Assembly: GCF_037042905.1 (NCBI RefSeq)
Contig: NC_087253.1
Coordinates: 20,849,001 to 20,913,000, forward strand
Origin: Lytechinus pictus
Taxonomy: Eukaryota; Echinodermata; Echinoidea; Temnopleuroida; Toxopneustidae
DNA: 64,000 nt
Direction: 5' to 3'
The notes beneath the pieces are model-generated. The model was given only the letters and a program-made list of their open reading frames with translations. It was not told the origin of the DNA and made no database searches. Position 1 is the stretch's first letter; each line of letters starts with the position of its first letter. Made by a program: the position numbers and the translations under genes. Of this stretch, positions 46,501 to 50,590 are shown one piece after another.

Positions 46501-48015
46501 CTTCACCCCTGACAAAGAAGCAAAGCTTATGTGCTCAAAACTTCAAGAATTAATTTACATGCAAGAACTACACATGTAAGAATCAGAAAGATAACGAACA
46601 GTCCTTTTCAGGACTAACTTTAATACACAGTGTTACCACAAACCTTACCATACAAATCAAAAGCAGTGCTATAAGTGCAGAACTCTTTCCCCTATCTTCT
46701 TTTCTTATCTGAATCAATAGTTCAGTTCAAACCATACATTTACCATTGCATTGGCTCTGACTGAGCAAAGCATTCTGGGAATAATTTTTTTGTTCCGGGG
46801 GCTATTTTTCACAATTTACTGCCTGAGGCTGCAACATTAAATAAGCTTTAAACATTGCAATGAATGGGTATTTCCAGGGATCCTCTTATTAGTTTCCTGG
46901 GGGCCGTTTCATAAAGCTGTTTGTAAGTTAAGAGTGACTTTAAGAACGACTGGTGAGCCTTTCTTACGTGCTAAATCATCGCCACTGAATATACCATTTA
47001 CCACAAGAAAGGATCACCAGTCGTTCTTAAAGTCGCTCTTAACTTACGAACAGCTTCATGAAACACCCACCAGGTGGGTGTTTCATATAAAAGCTATTCA
47101 TAAGTTAAGAGCTACTTTAAGAACGACTGGTGATCCTTTCTTATGCGCTGAATAATCACCAATGAACATTAATGGTGAATATCATTACAACAAGAAAGGA
47201 TCACCAGTCGTTCTTAAAGTCACTCTACGAACAGCTTTAAGAAACGGCCCCCAGGGCTCTTTTGAGCCTTTCGGGAGTGATTTCCCCCAGCCCTCATGTA
47301 TTTTTTCCCCTTCTACGCACCATCAAGGGACAGAACTCCCCATCCCTACAACATTCATCAGAAAAAGACCTATAATCCAGCTTATTTCAAATTTCAAGCA
47401 ACTACATGTACCTGCTTCATCAACCAACAAAGACGTAACAAAAAGTGTGCATCCTTGTTAATTTCCAAATGGGACACTGGTATAATACAGTGTGCTACAT
47501 ATAAAGCACTTGCCTGATTGCCCGGGGCAAGTAATAGTTAGAGTCGGGCAATTGTTTTGAAGTAAAGACCAAAACTACTTGCCCAAATCGGGCAAGCGAA
47601 ATTCTCACAGTAGAATGACCAAAATTAGGGTCAATGATATGATATTGACCCTAATTTTGGTCATGGCAGGCAAGATAAAATCACTTTGGAAAAAGAAATG
47701 CAATAACAAGGTACATGTACATGTAGATCAGTTCATGTCAAAAGAGAGAAAAGGTCAATGGTTTATAAAACCGCAAAACTTTCTTTTGTAGAGATAAAAC
47801 TATTTTTTCAAGGATTTTTCGGGCAAGTGAAACAGATTTTTGGGCAAGTATATTTCAACTATTTAAAAATTTAATTGCCCAACCAGGCAAGTGCTTTTAA
47901 AAAGTTATGTAGCACCCTGATAAAATACAAAAGAAAGAAAAAGAAACTTACAATTCCTGATATCCGAGATGAAAACGGCAAGGCCGCGCATCCCCTCCCC
48001 TTTCACTGCAGGCAT
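3746..48015 (-). CDS. AP2A: AP-2 complex subunit alpha (alpha-adaptin), whole gene span, 3' end outside window
   Basis: Alpha-adaptin is a large subunit of the AP-2 heterotetramer. AP-2 sits at the plasma membrane, binds PI(4,5)P2 and acidic dileucine cargo, and recruits clathrin and accessory proteins for endocytosis. Nineteen coding exons were joined by hand. All phases agree and the product is 842 codons plus 2 nt with no internal stop. The order is trunk (about 1-620), an Ala/Pro/Gly-rich hinge (about 620-740) and the first half of the appendage (from about 744). The appendage platform, about 130 residues, is not in the window and must lie to the left. Relative to human AP2A2 (recalled, not aligned by program) the trunk is nearly collinear and the hinge is about 35 residues longer. 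Introns run from about 430 bp to 26.6 kb. One paralogue is expected in invertebrates, so the A1/A2 distinction is not made. Confidence 0.96.
3870..4375 (-). other. AP2A: Intron 18, U12-type AT-AC intron (506 bp)
   Basis: On the minus strand the intron begins ATATCCTTT, a full match to the U12 AT-AC 5' splice consensus, and ends in TTTAC. A branch-site-like ACCTTGAC has its adenosine 14 nt before the intron end, within the short spacing typical of U12 introns. Only this pair of junctions joins exons 18 and 19 in frame. The interior is a TCA/ATC trinucleotide tract. Confidence 0.85.
3945..4300. repeat. Imperfect (ATC)n / (CAC)n microsatellite
   Basis: About 350 bp of TCA/ATC/ACC trinucleotides with interruptions. 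It lies wholly inside the U12-type intron. Open frames across it (poly-Ser, poly-Met/Asp) are artefacts of the repeat. Confidence 0.95.
4376..4548 (-). CDS. AP2A: AP2A coding exon 18 (residues 744-802), start of appendage
   Basis: This exon encodes [20 protein letters not shown], then [20 protein letters not shown] and [17 protein letters not shown]. It is the first part of the alpha appendage sandwich subdomain (Alpha_adaptinC2 family). The acceptor is ordinary (CTTTCAG). The 5' splice site after it is ATATCCTTT, the U12-type AT-AC consensus, and no GT donor nearby preserves the frame. The exon therefore ends one base after the Gly801 codon. Confidence 0.94.
5114..5397 (-). CDS. AP2A: AP2A coding exon 17 (residues 650-744), hinge
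   Basis: This is the longest coding exon (284 nt). It encodes an Ala/Pro/Gly/Thr-rich hinge with SADLLGL and [13 protein letters not shown], ending DAEESFR plus a split Lys. DLLGL resembles the clathrin/accessory binding motif found in the hinge of the family. The acceptor is ATCTTGTAG and the donor GTGAGTC. Local GC is clearly higher than in the flanking introns, as expected for this composition. Confidence 0.94.
5913..6077 (-). CDS. AP2A: AP2A coding exon 16 (residues 595-649), start of hinge
   Basis: This 55-codon exon encodes [20 protein letters not shown], then [18 protein letters not shown] and [15 protein letters not shown]. The first half is the conserved end of the trunk and the second half is low-conservation hinge. 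The acceptor is TTCTTTAG and the donor GTGAAA. A decayed copy of the first half lies about 170 bp upstream in transcription (6183-6262). Confidence 0.95.
6183..6262 (-). pseudogene. Decayed duplicate of the 5' half of AP2A exon 16
   Basis: On the minus strand a CACCAG acceptor is followed by GCGACAGTTTCAGAG, which reads ATVSELMHP, then a run resembling the exon 16 codons ([11 protein letters not shown] against [11 protein letters not shown]). Similarity continues into the flanking intron, which contains GAAAAGACAT in both copies. It looks like a tandem duplication of exon plus flank that has since diverged. The frame stays open until a TAG about 30 codons in. Confidence 0.75.
6262..6725. repeat. 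Two tandem copies of an intron 15 segment (about 190-210 bp each)
   Basis: The first copy begins at 6265 and the second at about 6541. Both contain the words TTTGGTTTGACGACCCTCTG, GCTTGGGAGAAACCTGGG and TATATAGAAGGCTCTTTA. The offset is about 276 bp. An A/T-rich spacer and a T-run accompany the second copy. Confidence 0.9.
6903..7004 (-). CDS. AP2A: AP2A coding exon 15 (residues 561-594)
   Basis: This 34-codon exon encodes [20 protein letters not shown], then [14 protein letters not shown], the end of the trunk. It aligns with human VLRSDSQLRNADVELQQRAV. The acceptor is TGTAAAAG and the donor GTATGTG. Confidence 0.95.
7383..9152 (-). repeat. 98-bp tandem array derived from exon 14 3' end plus 5' splice site
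   Basis: Eighteen units, counting the true exon end, at a period of 98 bp (one is 99). On the minus strand each unit reads as follows: an AG, then 42 nt encoding [10 protein letters not shown](I/T)IQD, then GTAAGTATA, then about 50 nt of intron. The 5' splice site is intact in every copy that I checked by eye. Every unit also has AG directly before the coding part, as TTTTAG or TTTAAG. One unit at about 8620 has a changed base (CTTGCATGG on the plus strand). Plus-strand frames of about 67 codons across the units are antisense shadows. Confidence 0.95.
9110..9239 (-). CDS. AP2A: AP2A coding exon 14 (residues 517-560), seed of a 98-bp array
   Basis: This exon encodes [20 protein letters not shown], then [20 protein letters not shown] and IQD. 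The acceptor is TTTAACCAG and the donor GTAAGTATA. The last 42 nt plus donor are repeated 17 more times in intron 14 (7383-9109). The genuine copy is the one joined to the 5' half of the exon and to a proper acceptor. Confidence 0.96.
9766..9900. repeat. Dispersed repeat, copy related to 30440-30590
   Basis: The word TTTGCTATCAGCCA is followed by a CA-rich segment and GTAGCTTTTAAC, matching TTTGCTATCAGCCAGTC and GTGGCTTTAAACG near 30510. No coding potential. The remainder of intron 13 (9240-9765) is unassigned. Confidence 0.55.
9898..9995 (-). CDS. AP2A: AP2A coding exon 13 (residues 485-517)
   Basis: This exon encodes [20 protein letters not shown], then [12 protein letters not shown] with Ser517 split. 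The acceptor is TTTTTCCAG and the donor GTGAGAAC. Phase 2 at its 3' end is completed by the first base of exon 14. Confidence 0.96.
10378..11290 (-). repeat. 133-bp tandem array derived from exon 12 3' end plus 5' splice site
   Basis: Seven units, counting the true exon end, at a spacing of about 132-138 bp. Each carries the segment that in exon 12 encodes [19 protein letters not shown] and [10 protein letters not shown], followed by the donor region. The two copies farthest from the exon (near 10410 and 10550) keep this frame open with amino-acid changes and GT donors. The copies near 10685, 10820, 10955 and 11087 have stops, and the 10685 copy has AT instead of GT. Divergence is greater than in the 98-bp array, so this array is probably older. 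Confidence 0.93.
11220..11402 (-). CDS. AP2A: AP2A coding exon 12 (residues 424-484), seed of a 133-bp array
   Basis: This 61-codon exon encodes [20 protein letters not shown], then [20 protein letters not shown] and [20 protein letters not shown] plus Glu. The acceptor is CTCCCCAG and the donor GTAAAT. About the last 90 nt and the donor are repeated six more times downstream in intron 12 (10378-11219). The copy inside this exon is taken as genuine because it alone continues into the upstream half of the exon. Confidence 0.96.
11711..11733. repeat. C-run in intron 11
   Basis: A run of about 18 C lies between AT-rich sequence. Nothing else is recognisable in 11403-11986. Confidence 0.9.
11987..12124 (-). 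CDS. AP2A: AP2A coding exon 11 (residues 378-423)
   Basis: This exon encodes [20 protein letters not shown], then [20 protein letters not shown] and SIREEM. The match to human is nearly residue for residue. The acceptor is ATAACCAG and the donor GTAAGGAC. Confidence 0.96.
12693..13275. mobile_element. Outer short inverted-repeat element, interrupted by a second element
   Basis: The left end is GGCCCGTATTCTGAAGTC then AGGTTTAAC. The inverted right end (AAACCTGAGTTCAG then AATACCAGCC) is split by the insertion at 13005-13262. Removing that insertion and one CAG restores an end matching the left one. Confidence 0.75.
13005..13262. mobile_element. GGCCCC-ended element, family C, copy 1, with 3-bp CAG duplication
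   Basis: The ends are GGCCCCATCTTACAAAGAG and CTCTTTGTAAGACGGGGCC. CAG flanks it on both sides (13002-13004 and 13263-13265), which is the target duplication. Non-coding, 258 bp. Confidence 0.85.
13318..13414 (-). CDS. AP2A: AP2A coding exon 10 (residues 345-377)
   Basis: This exon encodes [20 protein letters not shown] followed by [12 protein letters not shown] in the trunk solenoid. The acceptor TTTCTCGCAG is pyrimidine-rich and the donor is GTAAACAG. Downstream in the transcript it borders a nested pair of mobile elements. Confidence 0.95.
13581..13787. mobile_element. Short element with GGGGTGTTGCAA inverted ends
   Basis: The left end GGGGTGTTGCAAGAAAAT is mirrored by TTTTTTGCAACACCCC on the right. 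About 205 bp, in intron 9, non-coding. Confidence 0.75.
13954..14025 (-). CDS. AP2A: AP2A coding exon 9 (residues 321-345)
   Basis: This 72-nt exon encodes [20 protein letters not shown] then TNL with a split Arg. It is strongly conserved with human. The acceptor is TATTTTAG and the donor GTGAGTC. Confidence 0.95.
14458..14546 (-). CDS. AP2A: AP2A coding exon 8 (residues 292-321)
   Basis: This exon encodes [20 protein letters not shown], then AINLIIHHD plus a split Ser. It is nearly identical to the mammalian protein. The acceptor is TTGATTTAG and the donor GTAAGAAT. Confidence 0.96.
14630..14770. mobile_element. Decayed family D palindromic element
   Basis: GGTGGGTGTTTAGAAG and GGTGAGCCTTTCTTGTGG match the intact family D copies at 20252 and 46899. 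The right arm keeps CAAGTCATTCGTAAGTCG. Confidence 0.65.
15148..15318 (-). CDS. AP2A: AP2A coding exon 7 (residues 235-291)
   Basis: This exon encodes [19 protein letters not shown], then [13 protein letters not shown] and [13 protein letters not shown]. It is one of the most conserved trunk stretches of alpha-adaptin. The acceptor has a run of C before CAG and the donor is GTACAC. Confidence 0.96.
15928..16029 (-). CDS. AP2A: AP2A coding exon 6 (residues 201-234)
   Basis: This 34-codon exon encodes [20 protein letters not shown], then [14 protein letters not shown]. It follows the human [20 protein letters not shown] register but is more diverged than neighbouring exons. The acceptor is CCTAG and the donor GTGAGTTT. 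Confidence 0.93.
16064..16240 (+). mobile_element. tRNA-derived SINE
   Basis: The plus strand has an A-box-like GTGTAGTGGTTCAGTCAC and a B-box-like GGTTTAAACCC, followed by the shared SINE body (CAATGGCAAGCC and GTGCCCGGTAGGA). It is inserted in intron 5 of AP2A. Confidence 0.75.
16584..16713 (-). CDS. AP2A: AP2A coding exon 5 (residues 157-200)
   Basis: This exon encodes [20 protein letters not shown] followed by [17 protein letters not shown]. It aligns with the human trunk segment [20 protein letters not shown]. The acceptor is CAACCCAG and the donor GTGAGTC. Intron 4, upstream in transcription, holds the long CT-rich tract at 16.8-17.8 kb. Confidence 0.95.
16809..17247. repeat. Polypyrimidine tract, left part
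   Basis: About 440 bp of C and T (CCTCCTCC, CCTTCTCC) on the plus strand, so purine-rich in the AP2A transcript. It is separated from 17648-17835 by an inserted element. Confidence 0.95.
17248..17647. mobile_element. hAT-like short element inserted into the polypyrimidine tract
   Basis: The ends are CAGACCTGCCAACC and GGTTGGCAGGTCTG, 400 bp apart. CTCTCC flanks both sides, but the tract is low complexity so the exact target duplication is uncertain. The interior is A/T rich with CGTATTTT words and no frame. Confidence 0.82.
17648..17835. repeat. Polypyrimidine tract, right part
   Basis: CCTCCTCC-type sequence continuing the tract left of the insertion. It stops about 30 bp before the donor of exon 4. 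Confidence 0.95.
17866..18059 (-). CDS. AP2A: AP2A coding exon 4 (residues 93-157)
   Basis: This exon encodes trunk helices beginning [18 protein letters not shown] and ending VPNLLVS plus a split Ala. It matches the adaptin N-terminal domain (HEAT-like solenoid). The acceptor is CTTGTAG and the donor GTAAGTAC. It lies just right of the pyrimidine-rich tract of intron 4. Confidence 0.95.
18120..18245 (+). mobile_element. SINE body/tail fragment
   Basis: It contains GGTACCCGGTAGGAAG, GAATGCTTGAGTGATG and GCTAAAGCCGGGGTAATA, the same words as the inverse of 26640-26770. There is no tRNA head here. Confidence 0.7.
18934..19158. mobile_element. GGCCCC-ended element, family C, copy 2, with 3-bp CTG duplication
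   Basis: The ends are GGCCCCATTTTACAAAGAG and CTCTTTGTAAGACAGGGCC, flanked by CTG on both sides (18931-18933, 19159-19161). It lies in intron 3 next to exon 3. Confidence 0.85.
19201..19343 (-). CDS. AP2A: AP2A coding exon 3 (residues 45-92)
   Basis: This exon encodes [18 protein letters not shown], then [20 protein letters not shown], and ends in RYTEKQI. The lysine run at 54-56, Tyr57 and Lys60 correspond to the PI(4,5)P2-binding patch of mammalian alpha (Lys55-57, Lys61). The donor is GTTAGTAT, weaker than the gene's other donors. The acceptor is TTTCAG. Confidence 0.96.
20252..20443. mobile_element. Family D palindromic element
   Basis: The arms begin GTGGGTGTTTCATAAAGCTG and end with its inverse (CAGCTTTATGAAACACCC). 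Internal arms share GACTTTAAGAACGACTGGTG. It is a non-coding foldback of about 190 bp. Confidence 0.88.
20918..21480. repeat. Polypurine tract (GGGGAGAGGGGAGG type)
   Basis: About 560 bp of G and A on the plus strand in the large intron 2. It explains every long open frame between 20.77 and 21.48 kb on both strands. Confidence 0.96.
22090..22300. repeat. CT-rich stretch
   Basis: About 200 bp of CTCTCTC and CCTCTC words. The minus-strand Arg/Glu frame across it is low complexity. Confidence 0.85.
23300..23692. repeat. Word-repeat palindrome, copy 1
   Basis: The first half repeats words such as CATTTGGTCCA, CAACTCGTAGTCTAATG and CATCTCGTCTAATGACC. The second half repeats the complements (GACCAACTGG, ATTGGACCAAATG). 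The result is a large inverted repeat of a 12-20 bp word. A second copy is at 36066. Confidence 0.8.
23777..24368. mobile_element. TTAA-bounded foldback element, family A, copy 2
   Basis: This copy is nearly identical to 2014-2605, with the same TTAA ends, the same length and only scattered substitutions, which implies fairly recent activity. It is inserted in the large intron 2 and lacks any transposase frame. Confidence 0.9.
24405..24845. repeat. Minisatellite, about 64-bp unit, six to seven copies
   Basis: The unit core is GGTGAGGTGTGAATATCCC then ACCACTCTGTACAGACACAG and a CAAATATCATTTATAAT spacer. The outer copies are more diverged than the three central ones. Confidence 0.9.
24851..25300. 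mobile_element. 450-bp short inverted-repeat element
   Basis: The left arm has GAGGCTGTTCTCACTACG then CTAAAACTAGTTTACT. The right arm has AGTAAACTAGTTTTAG then GTAATGAGAACGGCCTC. TA lies outside both ends. The interior repeats AAGCGATCTT on both strands. It is non-coding; the 103-codon minus frame is within this repeat. Confidence 0.85.
26630..26912 (-). mobile_element. Full-length tRNA-derived SINE
   Basis: On the minus strand the head has GTGGCTCAGTGGATAAG (A box) and GGGTTCAAATCC (B box). The body has CCTTTGGCAAGGCG and GGGTACCCGGTAGGAAGG, and the 3' tail is AGCGCTATATAAATGTTGC plus an ATT repeat. The 91-codon plus-strand frame across it is meaningless. Confidence 0.82.
27221..28003. mobile_element. 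780-bp element with GGGTAGGGACAGTGA inverted ends
   Basis: The left end GGGTAGGGACAGTGATTTTC is mirrored by GAAAATCACTGTCCCTACC. Near each end are tandem GAAACGGAAAA-type words. The middle contains CCAAAATGGCGGATAGG. No transposase frame. Confidence 0.85.
28425..28492 (+). mobile_element. SINE tail fragment
   Basis: GGCGCCATACAAATGCCTAT followed by TGTTATTATC resembles the 3' tail of the SINEs in this window. No head is visible. Confidence 0.5.
28650..29170. mobile_element. Head-to-head family C related foldback
   Basis: Two family C halves are arranged as an inverted repeat about a centre near 28925. For example, the right arm has CCATCAGTGTCATAATTTTT and the left arm has its complement. 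The right end is CTCTTTGTAAGACGGGGCC followed by CTG. The left end is partly replaced by a related AACACAAAG repeat. Confidence 0.7.
29870..29993. mobile_element. Truncated family B fragment
   Basis: Only the right-hand 120 bp of family B is present, ending TCGGGTAGACTTCTCCTTT. It is diverged relative to the three longer copies. Confidence 0.7.
30160..30173 (+). promoter_or_regulatory. Perfect palindromic X-box (RFX-type site)
   Basis: GTTGCCATGGCAAC matches the RFX X-box consensus in both half-sites. It sits in a non-repetitive segment (30000-30240) of intron 2. Function is inference. Confidence 0.6.
31370..31553. mobile_element. hAT-like miniature element with perfect 8-bp target duplication
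   Basis: The 184-bp element starts CAGGGGTGTGAGTG and ends CTCTAACACCCCTG. CAAGGTAT is present immediately on both sides (31362-31369 and 31554-31561). The interior is made of AAGCTGAAAA/TCTGAAA words. The 8-bp duplication and CAGGG ends are the hAT signature. Confidence 0.93.
32070..32155 (+). mobile_element. tRNA-like SINE head, diverged
   Basis: TATCTAGTGGTTCTGACTC resembles an A box and GCGGGTTTGAATCC a B box. The following body is short and ends near a run of A. Confidence 0.6.
33380..33560 (-). mobile_element. tRNA-derived SINE
   Basis: On the minus strand: GTTGGCTGAGTTGGTAGAG (A box), a stem-loop CCGTCTCACAACTGGG, and GGGAGTTCAAACCC (B box). The acceptor stem does not pair. Confidence 0.75.
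34009..34136 (+). repeat. Long near-perfect hairpin, 56-bp arms
   Basis: The arms at 34009-34064 and 34081-34136 are separated by 16 nt. As DNA they match at 51 of 56 positions. As plus-strand RNA three of the five differences are G-U pairs, leaving 54 of 56 paired. Ends are AGTACCAGTCAC and GTGACTGGTACT. It is either a small foldback element or a hairpin RNA source. Confidence 0.85.
36066..36540. repeat. Word-repeat palindrome, copy 2
   Basis: Same organisation as 23300-23692: AATTGCCAATTCATCTACTG and CAACCATTTGGTCC, then GACCAAATGGAATATGG and GACGAGTTGGCGATTGG. Copies of the word have diverged from one another within and between elements. Confidence 0.8.
37800..38285. repeat. (ATC)n microsatellite with a higher-order repeat
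   Basis: Trinucleotide CAT runs alternate with a CCACCACCCTCTCCTCCTCC block at least five times, giving a larger repeat of roughly 60-90 bp. Confidence 0.93.
39290..39422. repeat. Short inverted element of AACATAAAGC type
   Basis: The left end GGGCCCAGTAACATAAAGC and right end CTTTGTGTTACCAGCCCTG are inverse. TGATCAATCGTT-like words are inside. Related to 44666-44795. Confidence 0.7.
40171..40597. mobile_element. hAT-like element with CAG...CTG ends
   Basis: It begins CAGCGCACGACACTGG and ends AGTGTGGAGCCCTG. The interior repeats GACCAGTAAAAATT words on both sides. A clean target duplication is not visible. Confidence 0.6.
41130..41690. repeat. CT-rich microsatellites: (TTTC)n, (TTCC)n, then (CCCT)n
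   Basis: About 560 bp, ending in nearly 200 bp of pure CCCT repeats. The Ser/Leu/Pro and Gly/Glu/Arg frames there are artefacts. Confidence 0.97.
42065..43009. mobile_element. TTAA-bounded 945-bp element
   Basis: The ends are TTAAGGACGTTCCACAGTTA and its inverse TAACTGTGGAACGTCCTTAA, so TTAA is at both borders. The interior repeats TGGTGAAAATGACATGG near 42535 and 42975. No open frame of useful length. Confidence 0.9.
43105..43565. repeat. (GAT)n / (GGT)n microsatellite
   Basis: About 450 bp of GATGATGTTGATGATGG type. Frames of up to 147 codons across it are repeat translations. Confidence 0.97.
44161..44650. mobile_element. 490-bp element with TA target duplication
   Basis: The ends are TGCTTTTCACACTGCA and its exact inverse TGCAGTGTGAAAAGCA, each flanked by TA. 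The interior repeats CTTAACCCCATACTATC and AGCACCGCAAT words and further copies of TTCACACTG. Non-coding. Confidence 0.9.
44666..44795. repeat. Short inverted element of AACATAAAGC type, second copy
   Basis: GGGCCCTGTAACATAAAAC on the left and GTGTACCCGGGCCC on the right enclose TTGATCATGCGCTG and TATGATCAATTGC. Confidence 0.68.
45470..45690. repeat. C/T-rich stretch
   Basis: CCCTTCCCC and CTCTCC words next to exon 2. The Pro/Ser/Leu frames here are compositional. Confidence 0.8.
45914..45982 (-). CDS. AP2A: AP2A coding exon 2 (residues 22-45)
   Basis: This 69-nt exon encodes [18 protein letters not shown] and then SKFK, identical in register to the trunk's first helices in mammals. The acceptor is TTGTAAAG and the donor is GTAAGTG. 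The split codons Cys22 and Gly45 restore exactly with exons 1 and 3. The exon is isolated: 1.97 kb of intron lies upstream and 26.6 kb downstream in the direction of transcription. Confidence 0.94.
46740..46898. repeat. Dispersed repeat with CAATGAATGGG word
   Basis: TGCAACATTAAATAAGC and CATTGCAATGAATGGG match 16420-16460 and 32510-32545. It is interrupted at its right end by the family D pair and resumes at 47253 (AGGGCTCTTTTGAGCC). The rest of intron 1 (46046-46740, 47253-47487) is unassigned. Confidence 0.65.
46899..47252. mobile_element. Two family D elements head to head, nested in another repeat
   Basis: The first copy is at 46899-47070 and the second at 47071-47252. The outer ends are GGGGGCCGTTTCATAAAG and its inverse, and the junction CACCCACCAGGTGGGTG is palindromic. 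The pair interrupts a dispersed repeat (CAATGAATGGG, then AGGGCTCTTTTGAGC) also present near 16450 and 32540. Confidence 0.82.
47488..47919. mobile_element. hAT-like element with CAGTGTGCTACATA ends
   Basis: The left end CAGTGTGCTACATATAAAGC and right end inverse (TTATGTAGCACCCTG) enclose several GGGCAAGT words. The flanking octamers match at 6 of 8 positions (GTATAATA, ATAAAATA). It ends about 30 bp from the donor of exon 1. Confidence 0.78.
47952..48015 (-). CDS. AP2A: AP2A coding exon 1 (residues 1-21)
   Basis: This exon encodes [20 protein letters not shown] plus Asn, ending after the first base of Cys22, with a GTAAGT donor. The start is the first ATG after an in-frame-free leader, has G at -3, and matches the family N-terminus (MPAVSKGDGMRGL in mammals). 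Arg20 corresponds to Arg21 of mammalian alpha, which helps bind the acidic dileucine signal. A 3' splice signal (TCTAG) lies only 9 nt upstream of the ATG, so most of the 5' UTR is probably on another exon. Confidence 0.93.
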
Positions 48016-48112
48016 GGCTGTCTTCTAGACCCTTCTTTCTTTACTTTCAAATAGAAGTTGTTTTTAATACTTGCCTTGATCAATGGATGCTGCTGTTCTG
48101 ATGAACAACCCT
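48016..48112 (-). promoter_or_regulatory. AP2A: 5' UTR junction of AP2A and possible small leader exon
   Basis: A 3' splice signal TCTAG ends 9 nt upstream of the start codon. About 50 nt farther, 48074-48112 looks like a short exon with an acceptor (GCATTGTAG) and a GC donor (AAG then GCAAGT). The intervening intron would be only about 50 nt, so this second exon is doubtful. Confidence 0.35.
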
Positions 48113-48900
48113 ACAATGCAAGAAAAATGTGGACAAAATGGGAAGAGTTAGAGACAAATACCAGTTGTGGTAACAATCTCAAAATGAGTTCAAACAGATT
48201 CCAATATGACCATCCAAGTGTTTGTATGTTTAAATAAAATGTGTAATTGCTGAGAAATGATTAAAATAAAAACAGAATTACAATGTACATAATGTCGAAT
48301 ATTTTTCGAACAAAATATTAATACACTGTCCCACATATGCCTTTTTGTGTTAGTGATCATCAGAATTATTGGCTTTCAGCTAATAACAATTTAATGATTT
48401 CACAAAGATAAGTTAATTTCAATGTACCAGCACTAGATGTATGTAGCATTTAACATTGAAGACTTACTCATGAAATGACTGTTTGCTGCAACTACTTTCT
48501 TTTACATGTACATTAATAATATTGAATATCAACCATCAGTGGTTAATCCAGGTCACCATTTTATTTTGATTTTTTTTATTTTTCTATTTTTTGGGGCAGG
48601 GGTTGCACCACAAATACCTTTATGAATGATAAAATGATACAAACTGATCTGGGAACGATCTTTATTTTTGATCATCCAAAAGATGTACATGTACAGTAGG
48701 CAACCAGTTCTCGAACCTTAACTTGTGTTTCAAATTCTTTTCTCCCAATTTTACTTTTATTACAAGTGTTTGTACCATAACACCAAGGAATTGGGAAAAT
48801 CAATACAGGAATTTTGTTGAAAATAAATTCTGTGATCTCAATTCCCTTTAGTCCGTCTACTTTTTATGACTTGCTATTTTTGTACACAGTCTTGTAAAAG
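48113..48900. other. Unassigned AT-rich stretch upstream of coding exon 1
   Basis: No repeat or gene is recognisable on either strand. Confidence 0.7.
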
Positions 48901-48914
48901 GTGATAGATCTATA

Positions 48915-49290
48915 TGTTTACATCACATTTCAATACATGACATGCCCACAGGTTTTCCGAACATCACGATCGGGAATAGCTGTATTTCGGCTTTCATCTC
49001 GACATCATTGTTTGAAGTCAGAGTCAGATATCGCTTCGCTAGGATTCACCATTATTTTGATATTGACTGAACAAATGGGTGAGCTGCCGCAGGGCGATCT
49101 TTTAGGCTAACTTCAGTCCATCCATATCAAAATTACGGCAAAGCCGAGCAATGCCAAGCGAAGCGATGTTTAAATAAATGACAATTCAAACGATGGTGTT
49201 GAGATCAATGCCAAAATACCGCCGTTCCCAATCGCGATAATCGGAAAAGCGGTGGGCACATTTACCTTGAAATGTGATTGAGAGACTTGC
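48915..49290. repeat. Diverged inverted repeat, arms about 125 bp
   Basis: The left arm (about 48922-49045) and right arm (about 49150-49280) are complementary with scattered changes. Shared words are TCACATTTCAA, TTTTCCGA, GTATTT-GGC and ATATCGCTTCGCT or its variant. In each arm one frame reads AHRFS followed by a Tyr/His/Arg-rich stretch and FG, but neither is long enough to call. Confidence 0.75.
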
Positions 49291-49499
49291 AATAACATTT
49301 ATGAACAATTGCTGGTGGGGATATTCTCTCCAAGTCGGTCGATGTGAAACTGCTTTAGCGCCATGCCACGGCATGGATTCGTCTAGACAGGAATAACCGT
49401 AGTTTCTGGGGATTTATTTAACAATTTCTGAAATTTTACTATAATCCCCTTTCACCGAAAGTAGTGTGTTAGTGCGAGGCCGCATGTGTAATCAGATCG

Positions 49500-49516
49500 C
49501 CCGATTCGGGCGACCG
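49500..49516. repeat. Perfect short palindrome
   Basis: TCGCCCGATTCGGGCGA has 8-bp arms around one T. It is in a CpG-containing stretch (49470-49530). No partner site was seen elsewhere. Confidence 0.75.
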
Positions 49517-50468
49517 GGTTTTGTCTAGATTTTAAAATTTTTTTAGGTATAAATGACATTATATTATTTTGAACGATGGCCCACTATTTTCGTTGGCTTA
49601 GACTCTAATCTTTCCAATTAGAATTTTCGATATCCTGGCCAATCAATGCGAGCGACAAGTTACGAACGCACGCACATAGAGAAGCGCAAAGCAGCAGCAC
49701 GAATCATAGCGACTGGTATATCGTCTGTAAGGATGATGTCATCCAAGAAGGCAACTTACGATGACCAACGAAAGGATCGAGGATGACTACATTGTATGTT
49801 TTGATTATCATTTGAAAGGAATTAACGGTAACTGCGGTCTAAGGTACAGTATTTCAATGTAAATTTCTTTTTTATTTATTATGTGACATTTTATGTACAA
49901 AAAAACGATACGAAAATCGGGTTTCCACCGAATGTTAGATCTAACGTTACTGCTAATACATTGTCAATACGTACAGGCCAACAACTCTTCAGTCTATTGG
50001 TGAGTTCAGCGGAACAACCAAAATACAGAGACTGAAGTGAAGCTTTTAGTTTACTTTTGGTCTACTCTAGGATTCGTCAAGATATGAAATATTGTTATTG
50101 AGATCCAAGTAGGGGCCTAAAAATTATTAACACAGGTCACAGGAGTAGATCTACATTTAATTTAAGAAACATCAGAAACATGGATTTATTTAATTTACTG
50201 AAAAAAGGGAGTTCTAAATCTAACCATGCTTACCCAGCCCCAGGCCAAAGTTGTTGCAGAGAATTCTCACTGAATGATTGAATCTCAGAATTCCCTAGGT
50301 AGGTACGCCACTGATAATTTAAATCTTCATCCAAATCTGTTGAAACTTACCTCAACATAAAGAAAATGTGTCACCCATTACGATGATGCATTGATTAAGA
50401 CATATGATGAAGAATAACTCAAGTTATGATTTTTTAAAGAAATTATTTCTAAGTATTATCCATTCCGA

Positions 50469-50590
50469 ATGAATTGTCGACCGATCGAGTATCAATCACC
50501 ACCGCGCATGCGCATTCGGGGATTGCCAATTCGGGGCGGAGATTTTACATCGCGCATAAACGCTTCTCGCGGCATGGTGACGAACCGTAA
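50469..50590 (+). promoter_or_regulatory. CpG-rich patch with NRF-1 type site and 5' splice site
   Basis: CGCGCATGCGCA at about 50502 matches the NRF-1 consensus. The patch is rich in CpG compared with its surroundings and ends with a plus-strand donor (AACC then GTAAGTGCG, GT at 50587). It could be a first exon whose partner is 51506-51770. No known protein is recognised. 49290-50468 otherwise has no feature that I can name. Confidence 0.4.
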
